Of a stretch of 16,453 nt of DNA, positions 1 through 7,034 are shown piece after piece. A program made the position numbers and the translations under genes. The DNA is from RSA11 sp965652565 (GTDB lineage Bacteria > Actinomycetota > Thermoleophilia > Solirubrobacterales > 70-9), in NCBI GenBank assembly GCA_965652565.1, contig CBFGWL010000067.1, positions 1-16,453 of the forward strand. Direction: 5' to 3'. The notes beneath the pieces are model-generated. The model was not told where the DNA came from and ran no database searches. It worked only from the letters and a program-made list of their open reading frames with translations. Position 1 is the first letter of the stretch; each line of letters starts with the position of its first letter.

Positions 1-393
1 GGCCGCAAGCGCGGTGGCCTGGGTACCCGGCGCATCATGCGCATCGGCGAGGGCGCCGAGATCACGGCGAGCGCGCTCTTCGATCGCACGAAGGGTCAGT
101 TCCAGGCGTGGGGCCTCGAGGGTGGCCTGCCCGGCGGGTACGGGGCAATCCGGGTGAAGCGCAAGGGCGAGAAGGAGTTCAAGACCTTCCCGGAAGCGTT
201 CGGGACCGTCTCGGCTTCGAAGTTCACGAACATCGTGCTCTCCGAGGGAGACGAGGTGATGCTCGACTCCCCCGGCGGCGGGGGGTTCGGGGACCCGCGC
301 GAGCGCGATCGTGAGGCGCTGGCGCACGATGTCGCGGAGGGCATCGTGAGTCGTGAAGCGGCGCGCGAACTCTACGGGTGGACGGAGGCCTAG
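1..393 (+). CDS. hyuB: Hydantoinase B/oxoprolinase family protein, C-terminal fragment
   Basis: The reading frame is open from the first base, so this is the 3' end of a gene that starts upstream of the window; 130 residues are visible. It begins with a GRKRGGLGTRR stretch and continues through GLEGGLPGG to the glycine-rich block SPGGGGFGDP near residue 95. All of these are typical of the C-terminal part of HyuB, the beta-type subunit of ATP-dependent hydantoinases, 5-oxoprolinases and caprolactamases. The protein ends about 35 residues after the glycine-rich block, so it lacks the long tail seen in the second HyuB at 13715-15706. A partner hyuA probably lies upstream, but it is not in view. 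The next gene starts only 4 bases after the stop, which suggests one transcript. Confidence 0.9.
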   Translation, partial: GRKRGGLGTRRIMRIGEGAEITASALFDRTKGQFQAWGLEGGLPGGYGAIRVKRKGEKEFKTFPEAFGTVSASKFTNIVLSEGDEVMLDSPGGGGFGDPRERDREALAHDVAEGIVSREAARELYGWTEA

Positions 394-397
394 GGCT

Positions 398-589
398 ATG
401 GGCCACTGGGAAGAGATCGAGACCCAGGTCTGGGATACGGTGATCACGCCGTGCGACAGCTGCGGCCAGGTCGTCGCCAAGCGGCTCTGGGTAGCCGAGG
501 TCGAGGGCGAGGAACACCGCTTCTGCAGCGAGCGCTGCGAGGAGCTCTACCGGACCCACGTTGTCCCGAAACGGGCCGCCGCGAAGTGA
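398..589 (+). CDS. Small four-cysteine (TRASH-like) zinc-binding protein
   Basis: This 63-residue protein starts at ATG 398, 4 bases after the hyuB stop. An in-frame ATG at 353 would overlap the conserved end of hyuB and is rejected. Cysteines at residues 19, 22, 43 and 47 form C-x2-C-x20-C-x3-C, with Phe42 just before the third cysteine. This is the layout of TRASH/MYM-type zinc fingers, small treble-clef-like metal-binding folds. There is no signal peptide or membrane segment, so it is probably cytoplasmic. Its place directly behind hyuB suggests a metal-delivery or structural accessory subunit, comparable in position to the small cysteine-containing gamma subunit of acetone carboxylase; that role is inference. 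Its stop overlaps the next start (GTGA at 586-589). Confidence 0.75.
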   Translation: MGHWEEIETQVWDTVITPCDSCGQVVAKRLWVAEVEGEEHRFCSERCEELYRTHVVPKRAAAK

Positions 590-1524
590 ACGAAGTCGCG
601 GCAGCCGACCCTCCTTCAGCCCCAACGGAAACGGCGCGTGGCGCGGCGTGGATCGACGGGCGTGCGGTCGCGATCGGCGACGCGCGGATCCCGGTGCTCG
701 ACACCGGCTTTCTGCGTTCGGACGCGACCTACGACGTGGTCGCGGTGTGGGAGGGCGCCTTCTTCCGGCTGGACGACCACCTCGAGCGCTTCGAGCGCGG
801 CTGCCGGAAGCTGCGGCTGGAGCTGCCGCACGCGCGCGACGAGATCGCGGCCATTCTCCACGACCTCGTGCGCCGCGCCGATCTGCGCTCGGCCTACGTG
901 GAGGTGATCTGCACGCGCGGTGTGCCGCCTCCGGGTTCCCGCGATCCCCGCGAGTTCGAGAACCGCTTCATCGCCTTCGCGATCCCGTACGTGTGGATGT
1001 GCAGGCCCGACGACCCGCTGGGCGGCATGGACGCGATCATCGCGCGCACGGTCCGGCGGATCCCAGCCGACAGCGTCGATCCGACCGTCAAGAACTACCA
1101 CTGGGCGGACCTGACCAAGGGGCTCTATGAGGCGTACGACCGCGGCGCTCGGTACCCGATCCTGCTCAACCACGAGGGCAACGTCACCGAGGGCCCCGGG
1201 TTCAACGTTTTCGCGCTGATCGACGGCGTGCTCACGACCCCTGACACGGGGGCGCTCGAGGGCATCACGCGCCGCACGGTGCTGGAGCTCGCGGAGCGGG
1301 CAGGTATCCCGGCGAAGGCTGCGCCCATCTCGGAGGCGGCCTTCCGCACCGCTATCGAGCTCTTCGGAACCTCCACCGCCGGCGGCGTGATGCCGATCGT
1401 CTCGCTTGATGGACGGCCGCTCGGCGACGGAACGCCCGGGCCCGTGACGAGGACCCTGCGCGACAGCTACTGGGAAGCGCACCAGGATCCCCGGTATTCA
1501 TCGCCGGTTGAGTACGCCGCATGA
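586..1524 (+). CDS. Class IV PLP-dependent aminotransferase (branched-chain/D-amino acid type)
   Basis: The 312-residue protein is read from GTG 586, which overlaps the previous stop. The first ~18 residues are low complexity, and the fold begins at AAWIDGRAV. The sequence matches fold-type IV PLP enzymes: LDTGFLRSDATYD near residues 38-50, the probable Schiff-base lysine K169 in DPTVKNYHW, TEGPGFNVF at 202-209 with the phosphate-anchoring region, and GALEGITRR at 222-230. Family members transaminate branched-chain amino acids or D-amino acids, or act as aminodeoxychorismate lyases. The strict BCAT, DAAT and lyase classes cannot be separated by eye. In this operon it probably removes the amino group of an amino acid released by the HyuAB hydrolase, giving a 2-oxo acid. 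A second, unrelated aminotransferase is encoded at 5430. Confidence 0.88.
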   Translation: MNEVAAADPPSAPTETARGAAWIDGRAVAIGDARIPVLDTGFLRSDATYDVVAVWEGAFFRLDDHLERFERGCRKLRLELPHARDEIAAILHDLVRRADLRSAYVEVICTRGVPPPGSRDPREFENRFIAFAIPYVWMCRPDDPLGGMDAIIARTVRRIPADSVDPTVKNYHWADLTKGLYEAYDRGARYPILLNHEGNVTEGPGFNVFALIDGVLTTPDTGALEGITRRTVLELAERAGIPAKAAPISEAAFRTAIELFGTSTAGGVMPIVSLDGRPLGDGTPGPVTRTLRDSYWEAHQDPRYSSPVEYAA

Positions 1525-1527
1525 GCC

Positions 1528-2619
1528 ATGTCCGCCGAGGCCACTGAGATCAGCGCGGACCGGCTCGTCGAACTCGCCACGGCGGTGCTCACGGGCGTGG
1601 GCGTCTCCGAGGAGGACGCGAAGATCGTCGCCGCGAGCCTCGTCGACGCGGACATGCGTGGCATCCACTCGCACGGGGTCAGCCGCCTCGGGATCTACGT
1701 CGAGCGCATCCGCGCCGGCGGCAACCGCGCCACCGGCAAACCCGAGCTCGTGTTCGACGCGCCCTCGCTCGCCATCCTCGACGCTTGCGACGTGCTCGCG
1801 CAGGTCGCGAGCCTGGAGGCGATCGAGCTCGCGGCGAGCAAAGCGTCGGAGACCGGCGCCGGCGTGATCTGCGTGCGGGGCGCCGCCCACTTCGGCGCCG
1901 CCGGCTACTGGGCACGGTTGCTGGCGGAGCGGGGCATGCTGGGCATGGCTGCCTGCAACACGACCCCGGTGATGGCACCGTACGCGGGGTCGACCACCGC
2001 GATCGGCTCGAACCCGCTCGCGATGGCGTTTCCCTCCGCCGGCGACGCCCCGGTGGTTGTGGATCTCGCGACCAGCGAGACCACCTGGGGGGCGCTCCTG
2101 CACGCCGAGCAGGTCGGCGCCCCGATCCCCGAGACGTGGGCGCTCGGCCTCGACGGGCGGCCCACCACATCGCCGGTGGAAGCGGTCGCCGCCGGGCGCC
2201 TGCAGCCCTTCGGCCGCCACAAGGGCTACGCCCTGGCGGTGGGGGTCGAGCTGCTCTGCGGCGCCCTCGCCGGCGCGAACTGCCTTTCGCAAATCGCCCA
2301 CCTCTACCTCGAGCCCGACCGGCCCATGGGCGCGGGCCTCTTCTTCTGCGCGGTCGATCCGGGCACGCTTTCCGACGAGCTCGCCACCGGCTTCGGGGAG
2401 CGCGTGCATCAGGTGCAGACCGAGCTGGAAGCGATGCCGCCCCGCAAGCCCGGCGACCGGGTGCTCTGGCCCGGGCAGCTCGAGGCCGAGCGCGCGCAGC
2501 GCGGAGCGCGCGAGGGTGTGGCCCTGCCGAGCGAGATCACCGAATCGCTGCTCGCGCTCGCACGCGAGATGAGGGTCCCGGCGGAGGTCGTCGAGCCGCC
2601 GCGGGCGGATCAACCGTAA
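1528..2619 (+). CDS. Ldh_2 (malate/L-lactate dehydrogenase-like) family NAD(P)-dependent oxidoreductase
   Basis: The 363-residue protein starts at ATG 1528, 3 bases after the upstream stop; no strong Shine-Dalgarno sequence is visible, consistent with translational coupling. Family marks are RGIHSHGVSRL at 44-54, the catalytic-type histidine in AAHFGAAGYWA (H121), GSNPLAMAFP at 160-169, DLATSETTWG at 179-188, and the later HKGYALAVGVELL block. This family (PF02615) includes ureidoglycolate dehydrogenase AllD, sulfolactate dehydrogenase ComC and delta1-piperideine/pyrroline-2-carboxylate reductases, all of which interconvert 2-oxo (or imino) and 2-hydroxy (or amino) acids using NAD(P). The length is at the upper end for the family. 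The cyclic-imine reductase and ureidoglycolate activities would suit a locus for cyclic amides or ureas, but the substrate is not readable from the sequence. Confidence 0.88.
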   Translation: MSAEATEISADRLVELATAVLTGVGVSEEDAKIVAASLVDADMRGIHSHGVSRLGIYVERIRAGGNRATGKPELVFDAPSLAILDACDVLAQVASLEAIELAASKASETGAGVICVRGAAHFGAAGYWARLLAERGMLGMAACNTTPVMAPYAGSTTAIGSNPLAMAFPSAGDAPVVVDLATSETTWGALLHAEQVGAPIPETWALGLDGRPTTSPVEAVAAGRLQPFGRHKGYALAVGVELLCGALAGANCLSQIAHLYLEPDRPMGAGLFFCAVDPGTLSDELATGFGERVHQVQTELEAMPPRKPGDRVLWPGQLEAERAQRGAREGVALPSEITESLLALAREMRVPAEVVEPPRADQP

Positions 2620-2630
2620 GGTGGCCAGCG

Positions 2631-3527
2631 ATGTCGCCTGATCACGACAAACCGACCGTCGCCATCCTCGGCACCGGCACGATGGGCGCCCCGATGGCCC
2701 GCAACCTCCTGCGCGCCGGGTTAGGAGTGATCGCGTGGAATCGCACCGCGAGCAAGGCCGAGCCACTGGCGGCTGACGGGGCTCGGGTCGCGGCGTCCGC
2801 TGCGGAGGCCGCCGCCGACGCGGACCTGCTGATCACCATGCTCGCCGACGGCTCGGCTGTCGAGTCGGTGCTGGAGGCGGACGGGGTGCTCGACGCCGCG
2901 CCGGACGACGCCATCTGGATCCAGATGAGCACGGTCGGCGCCGCCGGCATCGAGCGACTCGCGGCGCTGGCCGCCGCTCACGGGACCACGTTCGTTGACG
3001 CGCCGGTGCTCGGCTCGGTGGGGCCGGCAACGGAGGGCGAGCTGGTGGTCCTCGGCTCGGGCCCCGACGAGGCACGCGCGCGCTGCGCCCCGGCCTTCGA
3101 GGCGATGGGCAGGCGGACCGTGTGGCTGGGGCCGGCGGGGGAAGGTAGCCGGCTGAAGGTGGTGGTGAACGCCTGGCTCATGGCACAGGTGGCCACCCTG
3201 GCCGAGACGCTGGCCCTTGGCGAGAAGCTGGGCGTCGACGCCGAGTGGTTCTTGGACGTGACCGACCGTGGCCAGGTGGCCGCGCAGTACGCGGACTTCT
3301 ACGGGCCGGCGATGGCCGCGCGCGAGCTGCCGCTGACCTTCCCGCTCGAGCTGGCCGTCAAGGACACCTCCTTGGCGCTCGAGGTTGCGGGGGAGGGCGC
3401 CGGCCTGCGGGTGCTCGAAGGCACGCTCGCGCAGTACCAGAAGGCCGCGGAGCTCGGACTCGGCAAGGGGGATTGGGCGGGGGTGATTCGCGCCGCCGCG
3501 GGCGACGATCCACCTGGGGTGACTTGA
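2631..3527 (+). CDS. 3-hydroxyisobutyrate dehydrogenase-like beta-hydroxyacid dehydrogenase
   Basis: The 298-residue protein starts at ATG 2631, preceded by AAGGTGG at 2618-2624, a good ribosome site 6 bases from the start. The N-terminus is a Rossmann fold with GTGTMG at 14-19 and the N-R-T pattern at 37-39 often linked with NADP preference. MSTVG (99-103) and DAPVLGSVGPATEG (123-136) match the substrate loop of the family, and K176 in SRLKVVVNAW is the expected catalytic lysine. The family oxidises beta-hydroxy acids such as 3-hydroxyisobutyrate or tartronate semialdehyde derivatives to semialdehydes; some members reduce imines or succinic semialdehyde. It is complete and of ordinary length. 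Its stop overlaps the TTG start of the CoA-transferase gene, which indicates coupled translation. Confidence 0.9.
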   Translation: MSPDHDKPTVAILGTGTMGAPMARNLLRAGLGVIAWNRTASKAEPLAADGARVAASAAEAAADADLLITMLADGSAVESVLEADGVLDAAPDDAIWIQMSTVGAAGIERLAALAAAHGTTFVDAPVLGSVGPATEGELVVLGSGPDEARARCAPAFEAMGRRTVWLGPAGEGSRLKVVVNAWLMAQVATLAETLALGEKLGVDAEWFLDVTDRGQVAAQYADFYGPAMAARELPLTFPLELAVKDTSLALEVAGEGAGLRVLEGTLAQYQKAAELGLGKGDWAGVIRAAAGDDPPGVT

Positions 3528-4702
3528 ACGCGAGCGCGGGCAGCTCGGCCCTCGGGGGCCTGGTCGTCCTCGACTTCACCCGCGTGCTCGCCGGCCCGCT
3601 GGTGACGATGCTGCTGGCCGACTACGGCGCGACGGTGATCAAGGTCGAGCGCCCGGGCGGCGGCGACGACACGCGTAGCTGGGGCCCGCCGTGGGACGAC
3701 GCGGGTAACGCCACGTACTTCCTCTCGGTGAATCGCAACAAGCGCAGCCTCGCCCTGGATCTCACCGACGAGGGCGACCTCGCCGTGGCCCGCGGGCTCG
3801 CCGAGCGCGCCGACGTCGTGGTGGAGAACTTCCGTCCCGGGGTGATGGACGGCTTCGGCCTGGGCTACGAGGACCTCGCGGCCGCGAACCCCGGGTTGAT
3901 CTACTGCTCGATCACCGGCTTCGGACGCGGCCGGGGCGCCCGCATGCCCGCCTACGACCTGCTCCTACAGGCACTCGGCGGATTGATGAGCATCACCGGC
4001 CCGCCCGACGGGGAGCCGCAGAAGGTCGGCGTGGCCTTGGTTGACGTGATCGCGGGGCTGTTCGCCACCACCGGGATCCTCGCGGCGCTGCGCCACCGCG
4101 AGGCCGGCGGCGGCGGCCAGCGGATCGAGGTCGATCTGCTCTCGTCGCTGCTCGCCGCGCTGGTCAACCAGGCCGCGGGCTACACCGCGGGCGGCGTCGT
4201 GCCGCAACGCATGGGCAACCGCCACCCGAGCATCGCCCCCTACGAGCCGCTCGCCACGGCGCAAGGCGAGCTCGTCGTCGCCTGCGGCAACGACCGCCAG
4301 TTCGCCGGCCTGTGCGAGGTATTGGGCGCGCCCGGGCTCGCCACGGACGAGCGCTTTGCCACGAACGATCAACGGGTGGCGAACCGCGAGGAGCTGCGGT
4401 CCGAGCTCGAGCGCCGGCTGGCCGCCAAGCCCGCGTCCGAATGGGTCGCTCCGTTGCTGGAGGCAAAGGTGCCCGCGGGCGAGATCAACGACCTCGAGGG
4501 CGCGTTCGCGCTCGCCGAACGGCTCGGGCTCGATCCGATCGTCGAGCTCGACGGCGCGAATCCCACCCGCGTGCCGCGCAACCCCGTGAGCATGAGCGGG
4601 ACCCCAGCCCGCCACGAGACGGCGCCGCCGTCCCTCGGGGATCTCACCGTGGACGAGGCGCTCCAGCTGATCGCCCGCGCGCGCAGCGAGGATCACCGGT
4701 GA
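3524..4702 (+). CDS. CaiB/BaiF family (class III) CoA transferase
   Basis: A TTG start at 3524 overlaps the previous TGA (TTGA) and gives 392 residues, the normal family length. The conserved N-terminal block begins only ~10 residues later (GLVVLDFTRVLAGPL). Other marks are GATVIKVERPGGGDDTR near 35-51, SVNRNKRSLALDL at 68-80, ENFRPGVMDGFGLGYEDL at 101-118 and AYDLLLQALGG at 143-153. D145 there is the likely catalytic aspartate that forms the acyl-anhydride intermediate, as in formyl-CoA transferase. Class III enzymes move CoA between carboxylic acids. Here the enzyme probably activates a carboxylate made by the upstream dehydrogenases or aminotransferases. The donor and acceptor are unknown. 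It is coupled by GTGA overlap to the next gene. Confidence 0.92.
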   Translation: MNASAGSSALGGLVVLDFTRVLAGPLVTMLLADYGATVIKVERPGGGDDTRSWGPPWDDAGNATYFLSVNRNKRSLALDLTDEGDLAVARGLAERADVVVENFRPGVMDGFGLGYEDLAAANPGLIYCSITGFGRGRGARMPAYDLLLQALGGLMSITGPPDGEPQKVGVALVDVIAGLFATTGILAALRHREAGGGGQRIEVDLLSSLLAALVNQAAGYTAGGVVPQRMGNRHPSIAPYEPLATAQGELVVACGNDRQFAGLCEVLGAPGLATDERFATNDQRVANREELRSELERRLAAKPASEWVAPLLEAKVPAGEINDLEGAFALAERLGLDPIVELDGANPTRVPRNPVSMSGTPARHETAPPSLGDLTVDEALQLIARARSEDHR

Positions 4703-5433
4703 GCCGGTTCGCCGGGCAGACGGCGATCGTTACCGGGTACTCACGGGGCATCGGCCAGGCGACCGCATATCTGCTGGCCGAGGAGGGCGCCGAGCTGGTG
4801 TTGGTCGGGCGGCAACGGACCGACATCGGCCTGCCGCGCGAGCCCGTCTTCATCCAGGGCGACGTCGCCGACCCGTCGACGGCCGCGGCGGCAGCCGACG
4901 CGGCGGCGGATCGGTTCGGGCGGCTCGACGTGCTCGTCAACAACGCGGGCATGGACCACGCGGACGATCTGCTGACCACGAGCCCGGAGGATGCCCGGCG
5001 CGTGTTCGACACGAACTTCTTCGGTGCGCTGTTCATGTTGCAGGCGGCCGCGCGTCGGATGGAGGCGGGCGGTGCGGTCGTGAACGTGACGTCGCGCCTC
5101 GCGGCTATCGGCGTGGAGACGATGTCGGTCTACGGCGCCTCGAAGGGCGCGCTGGCGAGCCTGACCAGGGGCGCGGCCATCGACCTCGCGCCGCGGGGGA
5201 TCCGGGTGAACGCGGTTGCGCCCGGGATGACCGCGACGCCGCTGTACGAGGCGTGGGTGGCCGAGCAGCCGGACCCGGAGGCGACGCGGCGCGAGGTCGA
5301 ATCACGCATCCCGCAGGGCCGGCTCGGCACGCCGCGCGACGTCGCCGCCGCGATCGCGTTCCTCGCCTCGGAGGACGCCGGGCACATCACCGGCGCGTCG
5401 CTCCCTGTCGACGGGGGGTACACGGCGGCATGA
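4699..5433 (+). CDS. SDR family NAD(P)-dependent oxidoreductase
   Basis: The 244-residue protein starts at GTG 4699, overlapping the previous stop by four bases. It is a complete classical short-chain dehydrogenase/reductase: cofactor loop TGYSRGIG (12-19), GDVAD (54-58), NNAG (81-84), N106, and the catalytic set S132, Y145 and K149 (YGASK). The C-terminus contains IRVNAVAPGMTATPL and ends with ITGASLPVDGGYTAA, typical of FabG-like and alcohol-oxidising members. It probably oxidises or reduces a hydroxyl or carbonyl group in the same catabolic route; the CoA transferase upstream makes a hydroxyacyl-CoA substrate possible. No feature separates a biosynthetic ketoreductase from a catabolic dehydrogenase, so only the family is claimed. 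Confidence 0.92.
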   Translation: MSRFAGQTAIVTGYSRGIGQATAYLLAEEGAELVLVGRQRTDIGLPREPVFIQGDVADPSTAAAAADAAADRFGRLDVLVNNAGMDHADDLLTTSPEDARRVFDTNFFGALFMLQAAARRMEAGGAVVNVTSRLAAIGVETMSVYGASKGALASLTRGAAIDLAPRGIRVNAVAPGMTATPLYEAWVAEQPDPEATRREVESRIPQGRLGTPRDVAAAIAFLASEDAGHITGASLPVDGGYTAA

Positions 5434-6680
5434 GCGCGGGCTCGCGACGTCCTCCCACCACCGATGCGGTCATGGCGCTGACGGCCCGGCGGGCCGCCGG
5501 GATCACCGGCTCGGTAATCGACTCGAGCACGAGCCTGCTTCAGCGTCAGACGCACGACGTGGTCCGCTTCGCGATGGGCAGCCCGGCCGCCGAGGCGATC
5601 CCGGCGCGCGCGTTCGCGGAGTCGCTCGCGGAGGTGGCGAGCCCCGAGGGGACGGACGCGTTCGACTACGGGCCCACCGAAGGGGAGGCGGTGCTGCGTG
5701 AGGCGCTCCTGCCGTTCCTCGACTCGGCCGGGATGCCCGTCGCGCCGGAGAGCCTGCTCATCACGGCGGGCGGCATGCAGGGCATCGACCTGACGGCGAA
5801 GCTCTTCGTCGACGCGGGCGATCTGGTCGTGGTGGAGTCGCCCACCTACACGAACGGCTCCGCGGTGATCTCCAGCTACGAGGGCGAGATCCTGGAGGCC
5901 CCGTGCGACGCGGAGGGAATGATCGTCGAGGACTTGCCGCGCCTGGTGGAGCAAGCGGGCCGCGAGCCGAAGCTGATCTACACGATCCCGACCTTCCAGA
6001 ACCCGGGCGGCACGACCATGTCGCTGGAGCGTCGCCGGCGCCTGATCGAGCTCGCCGACGAGTGGGGCGCGCTGATTCTCGAGGACGACCCGTATGGGCT
6101 CCTGCGCTTCGCCGGCGAGACGCTGCCGGGCATCCGCGAGCTGAGCGGGAACGCCCCGAACGTCGTTGGCGTCTACACCTTCTCCAAGATCCTCGCCCCC
6201 GGCCTGCGCGTAGGCTGGGTTGCGGCGGATCCCGCGATCGTCAGCCGGATGATCGACGCCAAGCAGGGGCTGGACACGTGCACGAACGTGCCGATGCAAC
6301 GCCTCGTGGCCGCGTTCATCAACGCCGGGCGGATGGACTCGCACCTCGACGCCGTGCGCGAGACCTGCCGCCGCCACAAAGAGGCGATGGCCGCGGCTCT
6401 GGAGCGCGAGCTCGGGGGCGGGCGTGTGCGCTGGACCGATCCCGAGGGCGGGTTCTTCATGTGGGTCACGTTCCCCGAGAACGTCGATACCGAGGCGCTC
6501 AGCAGCGTCGCGATCGAGGAGGGCGTCGCGTTCGTCCCCGGCCCCGCCTTCTCGGTGGGCGGTCGCTTCCGCAACGCCCTGCGGCTCTCGTTCGCGACGA
6601 ACTCGGGTGAGCGCACCGCCGAGGGCGTGCGTCGCCTGCGCGCCGCGCTCGAGCGTGTTTACGGGGACGACTGGCTGTGA
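5430..6680 (+). CDS. Class I/II PLP-dependent aminotransferase (LysN/2-aminoadipate-type)
   Basis: The start is ATG 5430, overlapping the SDR stop (ATGA), and gives 416 residues. The fold-type I features are clear: GSPAAEAIP near 50, FDYGPTEGEAVLREAL (78-93), the glycine-rich cofactor site TAGGMQGID (112-120), IPTFQNPGGTTMS (186-198), LEDDPYGLLRF (217-227), and the probable Schiff-base lysine K253 in YTFSKILAPGLRVGW. The pattern resembles the aminotransferase domain of MocR regulators and the LysN/KAT II group, but no N-terminal helix-turn-helix is present, so this is an enzyme. Enzymes of this group use aromatic, branched or 2-aminoadipate-like donors with 2-oxoglutarate. It is the second aminotransferase in the operon and differs in fold from the one at 586-1524. 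Confidence 0.92.
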   Translation: MSAGSRRPPTTDAVMALTARRAAGITGSVIDSSTSLLQRQTHDVVRFAMGSPAAEAIPARAFAESLAEVASPEGTDAFDYGPTEGEAVLREALLPFLDSAGMPVAPESLLITAGGMQGIDLTAKLFVDAGDLVVVESPTYTNGSAVISSYEGEILEAPCDAEGMIVEDLPRLVEQAGREPKLIYTIPTFQNPGGTTMSLERRRRLIELADEWGALILEDDPYGLLRFAGETLPGIRELSGNAPNVVGVYTFSKILAPGLRVGWVAADPAIVSRMIDAKQGLDTCTNVPMQRLVAAFINAGRMDSHLDAVRETCRRHKEAMAAALERELGGGRVRWTDPEGGFFMWVTFPENVDTEALSSVAIEEGVAFVPGPAFSVGGRFRNALRLSFATNSGERTAEGVRRLRAALERVYGDDWL

Positions 6681-6692
6681 GAGACTGACTCG

Positions 6693-7016
6693 GTGGACGC
6701 GGATCTCATCATCGCCCTGAGCGGCGCCGAGTGGCAGGACGACGTGCCGGGCATTCGCGCCAAGGAGGAGCACGTCAACGGCCGGCGCTGGGCGCTCGTC
6801 GCCTACGACCCCGGCGCGATGCGCGAGGAGTACTGCAAGGACGGGCACTGGGGCTACGTACTCGCCGGCGAGATCGAGTACGAGTTCGAGGACGGCGGCG
6901 ATCCGCTGCGGGTGAGCCAGGGCCAGGGGTTCGCGCTCAAGACCGGGCGCGGGCACCGCGGCCGCAACCTGTCCTCGGGCGAGGCGCAGCTCTTCTTGAT
7001 CGACGATCCCGCCTGA
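6693..7016 (+). CDS. Small single-domain cupin protein
   Basis: The 107-residue protein is read from GTG 6693, 12 bases after the aminotransferase stop, with a weak purine run ahead. The pattern GHWGYVLAGEIEYEFEDGG (51-69) followed by LRVSQGQGFALKTGRGHRGRN (72-92) is a one-domain cupin barrel. In motif 1 the usual His-x-His ligands appear to be replaced by E46-x-C48, and H52 falls near the usual glutamate position. Motif 2 keeps its histidine (H88) and Asn92. Metal binding is therefore uncertain. Possible roles are an isomerase, a small hydrolase or a ligand-binding protein. It is the last gene of the long + strand operon, and its stop codon lies inside the 26-bp palindrome at 7009-7034. Confidence 0.8.
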   Translation: MDADLIIALSGAEWQDDVPGIRAKEEHVNGRRWALVAYDPGAMREEYCKDGHWGYVLAGEIEYEFEDGGDPLRVSQGQGFALKTGRGHRGRNLSSGEAQLFLIDDPA

Positions 7017-7034
7017 GCGTCGACGCTCAGGCGG
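7009..7034. terminator. Perfect 26-bp palindrome across two convergent stop codons
   Basis: The half-site CCGCCTGAGCGTC is followed at once by its exact reverse complement, centred between 7021 and 7022. As RNA from either strand it can form a GC-rich hairpin of about 11 base pairs with a short TCGA loop. It contains the stop codon of the cupin (7014-7016) and of the LamB/YcsF gene (7027-7029 on the - strand), and each gene ends with the same Ala codon plus TGA. No U-tract follows on either side, so classic intrinsic termination is not certain. A shared bidirectional terminator or 3'-end stabiliser is the likely role. Confidence 0.65.

Noticed and set aside
5130..6956. Long open frame on the - strand (about 608 codons) opposite the SDR, aminotransferase and cupin genes
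   Set aside because: The translation is Arg/Ala/Val-rich with no family motif, and the + strand genes in the same region have clear catalytic motifs. Long antisense frames are expected in GC-rich DNA.
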